NCBI RefSeq assembly: GCF_035222275.1
Contig: NW_026946361.1
Coordinates: 62,001-126,000, forward strand
Direction: 5' to 3'
Source: Podospora bellae-mahoneyi
Taxonomy: Eukaryota; Ascomycota; Sordariomycetes; Sordariales; Podosporaceae
Length of the DNA stretch: 64,000 nucleotides
In this document: piece by piece, positions 11,382-23,810 of the stretch
Layout of the letters: the number at the start of each line of letters is the position of its first letter
How positions within the stretch are numbered: position 1 is the stretch's first letter
Made by a program: the position numbers and the translations under genes
Notes under the pieces: generated by a model
Seen by the model: only the letters and a program-made list of their open reading frames with translations
Told to the model about the DNA's origin: nothing
Database searches by the model: none

Positions 11382-12720
11382 CTAGTAGAGAGACTTCTCG
11401 GCCCAGCCCAACCGCTCACTCCCCTGGTCAAACACGATAAAGGCTGCTTTGAGGGCTATATCGCCCCAGATGGTAAACCCGACACCGCTGTCACTCTGCA
11501 TCCCTCCGAAGCACCTCAAACTACTGGTGTCGATTTTCGAGTACGCAAGGTAACTGCCTGGAATCCTGATCATCTGACCGTTCCCGGTCCCAAAGTAAAA
11601 GTCGGGAGTCGTCGAGTCGTTACACTCAAACGTGTATCCACCTTGAGAGGCATCGTACTTGGCGCTGGCAATCCGGCCATAAAAAGCTTCACATACGCCC
11701 TCGGGCAAAAGGAGCAGGGTAGTACCCGTGTCCGCAATGCCGTGAATGCGTGTACTGTTGAAGCTGCCCGTCGTGCCAACTTGGAACCCGGGCGACACCC
11801 AGCTCCAGAAGCCGTCGCTGCTGTTAACTGGAACATATGTAATGTTCCCCGTGTAGGCCCCGTTGTCGATGTACCCAAAGTTGTAGCGGCCAGCTGTGTA
11901 TCAGGTTAGTACGGAACAGCAATTGCAGGGGTCGTGACTTACGGGCGCCAGACTTGAGATCAGCCGTGAACACCGGCGAATCAAGCCCAGGCATGGCTTT
12001 TTCAAAAAACGTCTTTTGCTTGTAGGGCATCACCGTGTTGATGATGCCAAAGCCTAGGCCTACCAAGCCGTCATTGTCAGAGTCGGCTGTGAACTCTTCC
12101 GAGACCTCCCTGGCTGCTTCCACAGCCTGAGTCGACACCGTCAAGTCACCAATGGTGACTGTGTCGACGTAGACGTCCCCGCTCGAGTAGCTCTGGTCCC
12201 CGTACGTGATCTTCCACGAGTATCCCTCCATCTTGTCCGCCGTGGTACTCGCGTTGGGGTCATAAAGAGTCTGCCCGTTGATCATGCTCTCCTTGAGCAA
12301 TGTGCTAAAGACCCAGAAATCACTGGATCCCGTGTCAAGGTCGAGGTTGAGCTGCTGAGCGGGTGTGCCAAGGGAAACGGGCATCAGGTACTCGACGTCG
12401 TATGACTTGGGTGAGTTCTGGACGCTGCCTCTGTCATTTTCATCGTCATCGTCATCGTCTGCTCCCTCGCTTTCGGCACGTTTTTGGTTTCTTGCTCTCC
12501 GAACCCGTTTGACTGCCGCCTTTAGGTCGTGCGGAACAGGCGCGCCGTACTTGCGCAGTGTTCTTTCAAGCTCAAGTGGGCCGTTGCGTACGAACTTGGG
12601 GTTGTGCACCTGTGTCAACGATGCTGTGCCCTTTTGGACCGTGTTGCCGACGGCGACTGGTGGTAATGCGGTGGAAGCGGCCAAGAGACCTGCGAAAACG
12701 AGAGACTTGATGATCGCCAT
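11382..12720 (-). CDS. Secreted aspartic protease (pepsin A1 family)
   Basis: A penicillopepsin/endothiapepsin-type acid endopeptidase, 429 residues. Exons 12720-11943 and 11893-11382; the 49-base intron (gtaagt...acacag) restores PGRYNFGYID, a conserved strand. Signal peptide residues 1-19, then a basic propeptide ending near KR (residues 80-81) and a short acidic run of six Asp before the mature chain at about residue 105. The two catalytic aspartates are both present: D129 in LDTGSS and D314 in ADTGTT. The flap region reads TYGDQSYSSGDVY, as expected for the family. It should be secreted as a zymogen and self-activate at low pH. The next gene over is an OPT peptide transporter, 3.3 kb away and divergent. 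Confidence 0.95.
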
Positions 12721-15700
12721 GCCGGGCGACCAACTGTGTTGCAGTGGTCGGATACCAGGAATGAGAGGCGAGGAGAATTGTCAAACAGAAACAATTTCTA
12801 CTTATGGAACTCGTGAATAGAAAAGGAAAGAACGCCTTTTCTCGTGGACCTGCCCATGGAGGGTCCCGGGATAGCTCTTGCGGCCGGGACAGCTTAGGCC
12901 CGCTTCCAGCAAAGCAGTGCGCCTTGAATGAGTGGTACCTTCTGTTGTGTTCTGTTTGCCTCGGATTTTAGATATAGGTTGTGGTACGCGATGCCTCCTG
13001 TGACGGAGAAGGCAACTACACCGAGGCTCGATTCGGAAGCATGTCGGACCTTTTCGTGTTCAGATTTGCAAGCACATGCTGATGATGGAATCAAAAGAAG
13101 AGAAAGAACAAGGGGGTCACTCTCTGTCTGACGCCCATCTTAATCTCATAGGCTTCGTGTGACCTCGTCCTCCGGGCCACACCAGGAGAGCAAACACCCT
13201 AGGTAGACTTGGCCCGATCGCCGTGGCCATGATCCTTTTGCTGAAGACGCATCACTTCGAGGGGAATTGTTTTGTTTGGTTGGTTTGAAAAGCATGGCAC
13301 GGAAATCTTCAATGAGAGCAATCAAGGTGTTCATAGATCCGAATGACTGGACGGGATTTCGGGTATGCATACAATGCGATGATTATAGCACTGTCGACGG
13401 GAGTCCGTTTCGTCCCAGCTTGTTTTTGCCCTGGCCGGGTGGATATTAAGGTCAAGTGCTTGGACCCGTGCAGTCACGGTCAAAGTTGCTGCAAAGCGAC
13501 CCTGCAGATGCAGTCCAAAGTTTAATGACGGCGATCATTCTCGCAAGAGACCCAAGATGGCGGTCGATGGTAGGTGGGGATGTATGCTCGCAATACCAAG
13601 GTGACAATTTCTGGGTACTTAGCTGGCACCTTAGTGTAGGGACATTTTGCGTGTGCATCGTAGGCAAGCATCAAGGAGAAAGTTAGCAGAAAGATCTCAT
13701 ACTGTGTCAGTGGAAAGCCACGTTGAATCCAGGATTCCAAGAAACAACTTCACCCTTGTTCAAAACAGCAACTCAAGTCCCACGAAAGGGATGCTTTCCC
13801 TCGGGGGCTCGAGGTACCCACGTACTTCACCAGGTTGCCACCGCACGGTAACAGCCATGCGTCTGAACCTCTGGAGGTAGGTATCTGGGTGTCTCGGAGG
13901 GCAGTTAAGGTAAGCTTGCCCACTCTCTTTCCTAGTGAAGAGAATGCTTGTGCAGAGGTCGCGAAAGGGAAGGTGCCGATATGACGGCGGGAATACTCGG
14001 GTAGAACTTTAGGAACAATTGAGCGATATTTGTGTTCTACCTTCCATGTGTCAACGTTCAACGCTGAGGCGGTCCGGCTTCGGCGGTGCAGGTCCAGACT
14101 GTCATGTGTTTTTTGGGGTGCCATTTCCCACTCTGCAACTCAAGAGGTATCGCCTGATATGCCACCGCAAAGTTGCATTTGGGGAAGGTCAAGATGGATA
14201 TCAGATCTTCCGTTAACGCCACAGCGAATGTTGCTCTTGTTGCCAATGCAGCTCCCAAAGGTCAGGATGTAGATGGTGGCACAGGAGGAGCAGGCAAGCG
14301 ACCTTCTTGTTCCGGACAAATCGACTCACTTCATAGGCCAGCACTGTCTGGATGGCGGGAAGGCGGGGAGGGTGACCCGCATTTCACAACGTTCGTCAAA
14401 GATTTTAGCTCCCGCAGCCCACCCTAATCTCCAACCCCACAACACAGTGTCCGGCTTGTCTCCACCGTGAAGAACACGCCCACAGCATCAACATCATCAA
14501 ACGCGTTGATGAAGGAGGAACTTTTATAGCATTTCGCAATGGACATGCTCTTCCATGATGAGGGAGAACCTGTCCGCCAGCCTATTCCAGCCTTCTACTT
14601 TGCCATATCCCTGATCTTCACGTGGGTTTTCCCTCGCGTAACACAAAATCGTAGATGGCAAAAGTGCGGTGCAGTTACTGGCCACGGTTCGACCCTTGCC
14701 AAGAATAACACTGAGGGATCATCTTTCAACTACACCCGATGGAGCAAGAGCATAGAGAAGAGCAGCAGCGGTATGGATACTTGTGTCATCTATCGTCCTT
14801 TTGCCTTTCTTCTGCCCAATCTCAACATGATGGATACTACAGCGCCAAGCTGATTCCAGAAGTCTGGTCCGATTCCATGGCGTTTGGCTTCAAGGTCGTC
14901 CACCCCCTCTCCCGGCCAATGAAACATGGGACCAGCCGAGAGTTACACGTGGAGCGGGGCAGGACAAGCTCATTGATGAGCCGGCCAAGCTTCCTTCTCT
15001 TCTCGGCATGGCGGCAGTCGCAGACTGAAGCAATGGCCAAGCTTCTTACGCAAACCATTCCCCTGACATCAAAAAGCCAATAACACTGACCATCAAGAAG
15101 CCCACCCCCCAGCAGCGATAACGGCCTCTCTTGATGACAGAGATATCGACTCCATACACACTGACGTTTGATGCCGCGCCAACATCTTATCAGCTCAAGT
15201 CACAACATCAACATTCTTCAGTGAGACAGCCGGCTGCATTGATGGTTGCCCAGACGCCAGACGGGTGCCCAGACAGCTGCCCAGACGGGCGTGAAGCAGC
15301 AAGCAACAGGCTAAAGCCCCCAGGGATGACACTTGCCAGATCGGCGGGGAATTCTTCGCGCCGTCTGCAGCCAGACAGCTTGCGCCATCAAGACCTGACA
15401 AGCGAGTTTAATATCATGACTCTCCCCCCTCAGAACCTAGTGGGCTACCGACCTGCCTATTACGGGAATTCTTGTCGCTCCGGCGAATCGACTGACGGCC
15501 GACTGGGCGGACTGCTACATTGCCGTGCATAGATGGGTTGATCTGTTCAACGCCTGCGGTTGGTTGCCCGCAGGAGCTTTCTCCAACTTCCAATATGCAT
15601 CCGGCAGACCGTTTCATCGGCGCCTCTGCTGCTTATCTCTGGGGTGGTCTGCGATCGAGCTGATAGTCGCCTCTTGTGGCAATGGTCAAGGTGGGATGAC

Positions 15701-16022
15701 ACACAAGCCCTAGGCAAGTCCCCAGATAACCACCGACATGAGTAAAGCACATTCTGTTTTCGGCTTGGTCCCCGCCTCGAACCTCGGTGATGGTACTGAC
15801 AGTAGAGCATCCTCAGGTAGGTACCGTGTAGCGTGCCGATCAAGCTTTGGGCCGAGTTCCTGGGGGACGTAACACAATGATTAAATACCCAGCTGCCCGA
15901 CCCCAAGCGGTTCCGTGGGCTTCTGTCTCCCTTGCATTCCACGATTTCCCTTCAAAACTGCCCCGATCGCCTCTGGGGGAAGTGGTCAACAGCATACACC
16001 ACACCACACTACACCGCCCGCC
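12721..16022. other. 3.3 kb divergent region without a recognisable gene
   Basis: It lies between the 5' ends of the aspartic protease (-) and the OPT transporter (+), so it should contain both promoters. It is filled with short open frames on both strands that lack consistent splice-linked homology. A short block near 15245-15295 repeats gcccagac four times. No terminal repeats or transposase remnants are seen. A non-coding RNA or a small species-specific gene cannot be ruled out. Confidence 0.4.
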
Positions 16023-18405
16023 ATGGCTGACGAGGAGAAGAGGGCGCTCGAGACCAGCACGGCCTCGGGCACCATTCGCCCATTCTCTGAAGGCCAACCA
16101 CCCATCGAGGGTCCCAATGAGCTCAAAACGGAGCTGACGGTTGGGAATTCAGAAAAGGACCATGGATCCGACGGTGCCGAGGAGGAGGAGGAGGATTTGT
16201 GGAAGCCACTGAAGATGGAAGCCGATATTCCCTATGAGGAGAATCCGCTTACCATCAGAGCCGTTGTTGTTGGTTGCATTCTGGGCTCTCTCGTCGCTGC
16301 TTCCAACTTGTACCTTGGTGAGCGATCTTGTCTGCTCTTCTCCAGACATGTTGGTTAATCATCATGTTCAGGTCTCAAAACTGGCTTCACCTTCAGCGCC
16401 AACATGTTTGGTGCCATTTTCGGTTATGGTATCCTCAAGTTTATGGAAAAGTCTGGTGGGCAGATTCCCATCATCGGCGGTTTGTTCGGTCCGCAGGAAA
16501 ACTCCATCGTCCAGGCTGTCGCGACGGGTGCGGGTGGTACCGGCGGCATCTTCGTCGCCGCCATCCCCGCCATGTACCGTCTCGGTGTGATGCCCGAGGG
16601 CCACTCGCCCATGGATGACATTGGTGCCATCTTCACTATCACCCTGGTTTGCTCCTTTGTGGGACTGTTCTACGTAACGCCTCTCCGCAAGTTCTTCATT
16701 GTCCAGGTCGCCCGTGAGCTGAAGCTCATGTTCCCCACGCCGACCGCCGTCGCCCTTACTATCCGTTCCATGCACGCCGGCGCCGCCGGTAGCCTTGACG
16801 CCATGAAGAAGCTTAAGTGCCTCATGATCTGCTTCGTGGGAGCTCTGATTCACCGTGTCGTCTCGTACTACGCCATCGGCATCCTGTACGACTGGCACTT
16901 CTTCACGTGGATTCATATCTGGAGCGGCTACACCAGCTGGGCGCTCAACATTGAATCCTGGGGCTGGTATTTTGAATGGACCCCGGCCTTTATCGGTTCC
17001 GGCATCTTGATCGGTCTCAACCCCGCCATTTCCATGTTTGCCGGTGCCGTCATTGCCTGGGGTCTTATTGGTCCCCTGCTCGTGCACTACGGTGAATGCA
17101 TCGGCATCCAGCTGTCTGAGGATCCCCAGTGGGACTCTTACTACAGTTTTGCCTCCCTCAGGAACCTCGGCACGGTTACGCCCTCTCCTCGATACTGGCT
17201 TCTCTGGCCCGGTGTCATGGTCATGGTGTGCTCGTCCATGGCCGAGCTCTTTGTCCAGTACAAGGTCATTTGGAGCGGCGTCAGCACCATCTGGAACCAG
17301 GGCTGCGGTGGCATCAACGGAATGTTGGTCAAGCGTGGCAAGTCCAGCAACTTCTTCGCCAAGCACGGCGCACCCAAGGTCAGGAGCGAGAGCATGGTTG
17401 AGGACCCTTTCCCACCAGAGCAACAGGTTAAGAACTGGATGTGGCTCGTTGGCCTTCTCGTGACGGTCGTCATCTCCATGATCATCTTCCACTTCCAGTG
17501 GGAGATGAACCCCGGTCTTACCCTGTTGGCCATCCTGCTTGCCTTCCTCTTCTCGTTCCTCGCCATCCAGATCGGCGCTGTTACCGACACGACCCCCCTG
17601 ACGGCTGCCGCCAAGGCCTCGCAGCTCGTCTTTGGTGCTGCCACTTCGGGAGGTGGTTTCAGCATCAAGCATGCCCAGAAGCTCAACTTGGTGGCCGGTG
17701 GTATCGCGTCTGGCGGTGCTGATGTGGCTGCCGCCCTTGTCGGCGATTTCAGAACCGGTTTCTTGATCGGCACATCGCCCATCAAGCAGTGGGTTGGACA
17801 ATGCATCGGCAGTTTCGTCTCGGTGTGGCTCGCACCAGGTCTGTTTGTCCTCTTCACGTCGGCCTACCCCTGCATCTGGAAAGGTGAGGCCGAGGGTGAG
17901 AACTGCGCTTTCGACGTCCCCTCCGTGTCCGCCTGGGCTGCCGTGGCCGAGGCTGTCACGGACCCCAACGTCAAGATTCCCTTTAGCAGCGGCATGTTTG
18001 CCATTGCCATGGGTATCTTGTCTGTTGCGCAGGTCGTCTTCCGTCATTTTTACCTGGTGGGCGAGCGTGAAAAGTACCGCAAGTGGCTGCCCAACTGGGG
18101 TGCCATCGCCCTCTCCTGGGTCATCCCCGCCCCGGTGTTTGCCAACGCTGCGTTACTCGGTGCCATCATCGCCGCGCTGTGGAGGAAGTACAACATGCGC
18201 ACATGGGACATTTACGGCTATGCTGTGGCAGCTGGTGAGTTATTTTTAGTGTTTGGTTTCATAACATGTGACTGACTGTGTTGTTCAAACAGGTTTCATT
18301 GCCGGCGAGGGCCTTGGTGGTGTTGTCGGCGCTGTCCTTACGCTGGCCGGCGTCGACGGAGCAGTCAAGGGCACACAGATTGCCTGCCCACTCAACTCTT
18401 GCTGA
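16023..18405 (+). CDS. OPT-family oligopeptide transporter
   Basis: A 756-residue polytopic membrane protein in three exons (16023-16317, 16372-18234, 18293-18405) with introns of 54 and 58 bases, each starting gtgag. The N-terminal 75 residues are acidic and cytosolic. The first helix is followed by [20 protein letters not shown] and [13 protein letters not shown], both hallmarks of the OPT superfamily (Pfam OPT), here the fungal branch near YSL-type carriers. About 14-16 hydrophobic segments follow. It probably imports small peptides, glutathione-like compounds or metal chelates across the plasma membrane by proton symport; substrate not readable. The last exon supplies [16 protein letters not shown], the final helix. 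Third positions are rich in C, suggesting strong expression. Confidence 0.95.
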
Positions 18406-18582
18406 TACGTTCGTAGAGCGGGTTGTACATGATTGCTTATTGTGTTTATGGTTGGATATGATTTAAATGGGTGTAATGATTTGAAAGCAGCGTATACCAT
18501 TGATTTTCTTCTCAAATAATTGGATTCATGATGTTTATCGTGCAGAGAGTGATGATGCTATAGCTATCTTGAATTTCCCAGC

Positions 18583-19919
18583 CTACGCCTGCGGAACGGC
18601 AGTTGCCCAAGGGTACGATGTGGCCAGGGGGGTGTTGTAGGTGCCCAGGCTGTGAAAGTTTCTGGTGGTGGTGGTGTTGAAAAAGATCTTTTGCACAAAG
18701 GGCAGGATCCCGTTACTGCTTCGGTCAGCATTTTCTTCCACACAAATTGGTCAGGCATGCGGAAAACGTACAACCCGCTCATATCACAATGTCCTCCGCT
18801 CCTGACATTGATTCCAATCTTGTCCCCCGCCCCAAGCCAGTCATACACCACCTTGGCCGCTGGGAAAATGACGGTTGCCGTCCCTTTGCTGTTCACAAAC
18901 TGGTCGCCCGTTCCCTGGTCTATAATCAACGCCCGCGGAGCGATGGCAGCGGCAATGGTGTGCGCGTCAAAGGGCAGGTTCTCGTGGTGGTTCATAAAAC
19001 TCCCCAGCTTGGAATTCGACCACCACCCGGCACCCTGCTTGCTGTTCTCGAGGTTCTCCCCCTGCCCGGACAGCGTAAAGTACCGGTACGGTCCCAGCCC
19101 CTGAACGCCAGAAGACATGGGCATGGTGACGGTGATGCGCTTGTCAAACAGCCCCGCGACCAGGGCGGCTTTCCCCAGACGGGAGCAGCCAGTCACACCG
19201 ACGCGGTAGGGGTCGATCTCTGGGACAATGAGCTGGATCGCGTCGAGGGTGCGGTGGAAGCCCCAGGCCCAGGCGGTCAGGACGCCAATGTCGCGGCCGT
19301 TGTAGATGCTCCAAAAGGCTCCCGTCTTTGAGTTGCTGTCGGGGGCCACGGTGGTGTAGTCGAACTGGGCGACGGCGATGCCGGCTTGGAGGTAGGGCTG
19401 GTTTTGCATGCCGCCTATGTTGATCACGACGGGCGCCGGATGGGAGCTGCTCGCTCCGGAGGGCAGCTGGATGGTGGCCTTGAAGGAGCCGCGTTTGTTT
19501 TGGGGACCCGTGACGGTGATTTGCAGGGTCGTGCCTGACCGGGTGGCTTCGACCTTTTCCTGGGTTGGGTCGGGGTAGTACCCGAATTGGTATTCTTGGA
19601 GGAGCTGGAGGATCTCGGGTTGGCGGCACTGGTACCACTCAGCACGGGACTTGATGCGGTTGGGGGCGTTGCCGGTCATGACATCGCGGGCAAAGGTCGA
19701 GGAACCGGCGGCGTTGTCGGTGGTGGTGTACTTTAACGGTAAAAAGGGGTCAGGGAGCGAGGACTGGAGTGGGAGTTGTTGCCAGGTCGGGAAGGGAGAA
19801 GGCAAGGGTGCGCATTGGACTTGACTGGGGGAGATCTCTTGGTCATTCTCACTAGATGCTGGTGCCGCAGCCGATAAAACGGCTGCTGTCGCCGCAGTGA
19901 AGAGAATAGAGTAACGCAT
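18583..19919 (-). CDS. Secreted CE15-type glucuronoyl esterase-like hydrolase with non-standard catalytic acid
   Basis: A 426-residue secreted alpha/beta hydrolase. Signal peptide residues 1-19. CE15 marks: GCSRLGK (Ser246 nucleophile, with Arg and Lys of the substrate site) and a catalytic His377 in SGGHCD. The glutamate that fungal CE15 enzymes carry in PQESG is replaced here: the segment reads PMSSG, so Ser269 takes its place. An Asp in the later loop IIDQGTGDQF (334 or 339) could serve instead, as in some bacterial CE15. Exons 19919-18772 and 18715-18583. The 56-base intron (gtacgt, branch gctgac, gcag) is needed: without it the protein ends in an unlikely Pro/Arg tail, with it the end reads PWATAVPQA. 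The family cuts ester links between lignin alcohols and glucuronoxylan; activity here is inferred. Confidence 0.88.
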
Positions 19920-20460
19920 GATGATTTGCTCTTGGACAGGTATCTAGCGATTTGCTCTTCAAGAAGCTGCACTCCGGCCTTGTCTGATATAAGACGGCCA
20001 AGAAAAGCTGGGGTACATCAACCTCGTGGCATTAATCCCCGAACCCGTGCATCCCGTCACCCGGATGCTTGGTCCTTGTGGGGTAGAGCCGTGTTGATGA
20101 TGGGTTGATCCGTATTAGCCATATTGACGCGGCGTAAAAGGTGCCGGGCAAACAAGGCACTCTGGGAGTTCTGTCATGTAAATCAGAGGCTTGATCGGGA
20201 ACAAGATTCAAAACAAACAACGTGTGAGGGTTACAGTCGAGATTTATCCGTCTTGTGTTTCCACCAACTGGAATCACCTGGCGTTTGTTGTTTAATAAAC
20301 AAGAGAAATATTTCCTGAAACCAGGTATTATAGAACCGAACTGAGATGCTGAGAATCAGTTTTCAAACCTGACAGCGCCTTTTCTCCAGAACCTCCTTTC
20401 AACCGGCCGTCAGTTCATTCCAGGAACCAAAGAAAAGAACATGACAACAGGGCCGGACCC
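19920..20460. other. Intergenic region upstream of the esterase gene
   Basis: 541 bases between two minus-strand genes, expected to hold the esterase promoter and the terminator of the PTH11-like gene. No coding signal seen. Confidence 0.4.
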
Positions 20461-21727
20461 CTACACCTTCTGGGCCGCCTTTTCATCCTCATACTGAACA
20501 GTGAATTCAGTGACCTGGGCAATGCCGTTCTTGCCTGGGTTCACCTTCTCCCCGTTCTGCACCAGGATTCCTCGGTCGCTCTGGTCGTCGTCACCCAGGC
20601 GGTGAAGCTCGAGATCGCTGCCGGTGGGGGCGGGCCGGCTGGAGATGGTGATCATTCTGCTGCGGTTGCCACTGGCACCGGTTTCCTTGACGTAGCCGCT
20701 GTGGTATTGTCTCGAGGTTTTGGCGTCACGAACGAGAACACGAAGCATGGGGATAGAGGCGGCGATGATCGATGCGGAAACCTCGGCGTTGCCCCAAATC
20801 CAAAGGTCAATGGCGTCGGCTATTTTAAGGTCGGTCAGCAAAACGTCCTTCTCTACAGCAGTGTGGGGGACCTACCAAAATCCTCAGACAACATGACATT
20901 AACCATGCTGGTCTTGATGATGGCCGTGATGCCAGCAAAAATACCCATGCTCATGGCGATACCCACACCGATCTTCTCGCTGTTTCTCATCTGGAGGCCC
21001 CAGAGGAACTTCCACGGGAGCATGGCAAGTGTCAAGTCCATAAAGGCCGAATACGAACCCGAAAAGATGTTGTAGCGAACCAAGATGTGCGGCGCCCAGC
21101 ACGTGCCCTCGACGAACATGTCCCAGACTTTTTGAATAGGCGTGCAAGAGACCCAGGGAAACAAGGCGGACAGGCCCATGGCGATGTTCATGCTGATGAT
21201 GCAGAACCAGGTGACCTTTTTGATCCAGCCGTCGGTGAGGTGAAGCAAGGTGATGCCGAAGGATGTCTTGGACCACACGGCAGCCGTGACGGAGAGGGTG
21301 CCCGAAATGTTCATGGGAAGCAAAAGGTGAATCATGTTCTCCATAGGGAAATCCCAAATGTGTTTGCCGTATCCCATTGTGGTCATGTAGGTCATCAAGG
21401 AAGATTCGGCGGTGATGCACAACTTGGCTCACGCGTCAGCACTGGGGACCTAGACAAGAGAATTGGGGGTATCGTGAGACTTACGATAGCTCCAATGAGA
21501 AAGTAATCATCCCACCACAAACTCTGCCTCTTGAGCATCCGGCAGTAGAGTCTCAGAGCCAAAAAGGCGCCAGCGACAAAAGTAAGGGTCCAGACGCAGG
21601 CCACGAGTTTTGGACCGGCATCGTCGTGAGGAAGGGCGGCCAGCTCGGCGGGAGTGAGCGCGACTGGGGTGGCGAACTGGTCCGGTTTGGTGCCGTCCTC
21701 TTGCGTAGTAAGGACTACGTCGGCCAT
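20461..21727 (-). CDS. PTH11-like integral membrane protein (fungal rhodopsin-fold domain)
   Basis: A 382-residue seven-helix protein in three exons: 21727-21485, 21422-20876, 20819-20461, introns 62 and 56 bases. The RLYCRMLKRQSLWWDDYFLIGAI region shows the Arg and paired Asp pattern typical of the fungal rhodopsin domain (Pfam PF20684) found in PTH11-related proteins. Other landmarks are the conserved Trp/Gly loop (GYGKHIWDF), KVTWFCI, and ADAIDLWIWGNAEVSASIIAASIPMLR, where the last helix is completed by splicing. There is no CFEM domain in front. The C-terminal 90 residues are cytosolic, with Ser/Arg-rich sequence. The family is linked to surface sensing in fungi; ligand and signalling partner are unknown here. 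Confidence 0.88.
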
Positions 21728-23810
21728 CGTTGGTTGTCTGAATGTCGATCCGAAACTCGCCGGAAAGCTAATACAAGGTGAACGAAACAAAGGTAACGAA
21801 TGTATGGAAGAACACAACCCCAACTGCCAACGGTTGGGCGGCTGGATCGGCCTGTGAAGCGAACAAAGATCTGCAGATGCTGAGATCGAGATTATCAGGG
21901 CAGCCGAGAGGATCAGGGGACCGGTGGCGGGAGGCGGTTGGAATTGTTATACAGAATATCCAAGATGGAAAGGATCGGAAGACACACATTCAACAGCTGT
22001 GGATAAACTGAGACCTAATACCATGGAACTATCATGCCCCCGAACTTCCCTTCCTTATCGACGTTTCTGCCGAGGGGTGGCCCTTGTCGTACTGACCTCC
22101 TGGGCTGGCAAGCAAACCCTGAAGGACAAAGGATTGTGTTGTGTGCAGCCTGGTGGAGAGGGTTGGCTTAGCCAGAAACGGAAAGGGGTAGATCGAGCCC
22201 AGAACTATTGTGGATGTTTCGTTTGGGTTTTTGTTTTCGACCAGCATGGTCCCCGAAGCTTCCATATCGACATCAAGGGGCGCCGCCTTCAGGGTCACCG
22301 CGTAGCGTAGGGACTTGACCATTGATTCGCTTCTGTTCTGATGGATCCTTGGCCCCTACTTTGCCAATAGCTTGGGATGTTGCTGACACACTCCAGGACA
22401 GAGAGGAGAAAATGTGGCCTATAATTTTATTCTTCGACATGATGCCATTCTGCGAAGAGCATCCTCCACGGGCCAACCAGCGTTTGTGTTTGTTTCCGCT
22501 CCTCGCGTGACTTGACAGCGGCAGTTGCACCTCTGTAGATACTGTATGCTTGTTAACATATATGCCTGCAAGAGCCTTGACGAGGTTTTTGTGATCTCAG
22601 TCACTTAGTTTTGAATGTTACCCTGAGGTCGCACTGCTAACAACAGGCTTCCCCGCGTGCACGTTGCCGGGACCCTAGTGTGTTGTAGTGAATATCCCTA
22701 GTTCCACCTTCACAAGCCACCCTTTTTTCTTTTTCTTCTTTAGGTCATCTGTGTGGTAGACTTTGCTTGTTGCTTTTCTCCTCTAGCTCCCAAGCGACTG
22801 GTGGCCCACGAGGATCCTTTCGGTGGAGCCTGACTTGTTTGACGAGATCGATCAACAGTGCTCACAGGGCGATGCTGAGGAGTCAAAATCGGACGGTGGA
22901 GACGGGAAAAACAGAGAGGCCCAAGCTTGTTCTTCTCTTTGATAAAAAAGCGGCATGAAAATGGCTGGCTCTTCCCGTCCGAGGCGGACCGGCAACGGCC
23001 AGCGGGTGGTGCGTCCAAGCGAGCCTCCGTGAATCCCGCGGTTATTCTGACCGAAGAAGAATTGAAGGATTTCAAACCCGGACAACACGTTTCGGCACAC
23101 GGCAGTGCCCGATCACAGGCACCAGTCAAGCTCCCTCGCCCAGTCCCCGAACCCCGACCCTACCAGCGATTCTCTTTCCTGTTGTGGTGATCTGGCAACT
23201 TTGTTGCCTCTATCAATTTAAACTTTTTGACGACTGGGCCCACGCCTCTGGTGCCTGTGGGGTACGTGCTGGGATGCCCTGCTCTTGAGTATGGCAGCAG
23301 CTGGGATCAATTCTTGCGCGGCACTGTGGAGTACCGATCACAAGGCTTGGGTGGCCTCAGCTCTTGCTTGAGTCTTGATATCAAGATGCTAGCTGATGAC
23401 AACACGGCCTTCTCTCAGCACGACGACGATGCCGCAAAGACTGTCCACCAATAGAAACCTAACGCGGCATCGCCAGCCGACAAAAGATCGGCCAAGTGGA
23501 CTAGCTCTACTGGTCTGTGACGCCGGCGTTGGCTCGGTCCATATGGAGTGTATGGATGGATATGCGGTCCTATAGGAAGAGGGCCGGAGTTGCTTAGCGG
23601 GCATTTATATCTTGATGGGGCTGAAAGCTTGGACGCTTTAATACCGCCGTGCTGGAGCCGAAAGATAATATGCATAAATGTCAGGGGTCGCATTGGGCTG
23701 ACCAAATTTGAGTTCAATATACACCAAGAGGATGCCATCCAAAAAAGGCATGTCCAACTGTCTATGCACAGGGCCAGGTAGATATACAATATCAACGCAG
23801 GCAACCATCC
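21728..23810. other. 2.1 kb region without a recognisable gene
   Basis: It lies upstream of the PTH11-like gene and downstream of the Ted1-like gene, both on the minus strand. Open frames are short and unsupported. No repeats, tRNA or element ends were seen. Confidence 0.4.

Noticed and set aside
16368-18047. 559-residue open frame on the minus strand
   Set aside because: It mirrors the OPT transporter coding sequence. Strong codon bias (C at third positions) removes stops on the opposite strand; the product is low-complexity and hydrophilic with no domain.
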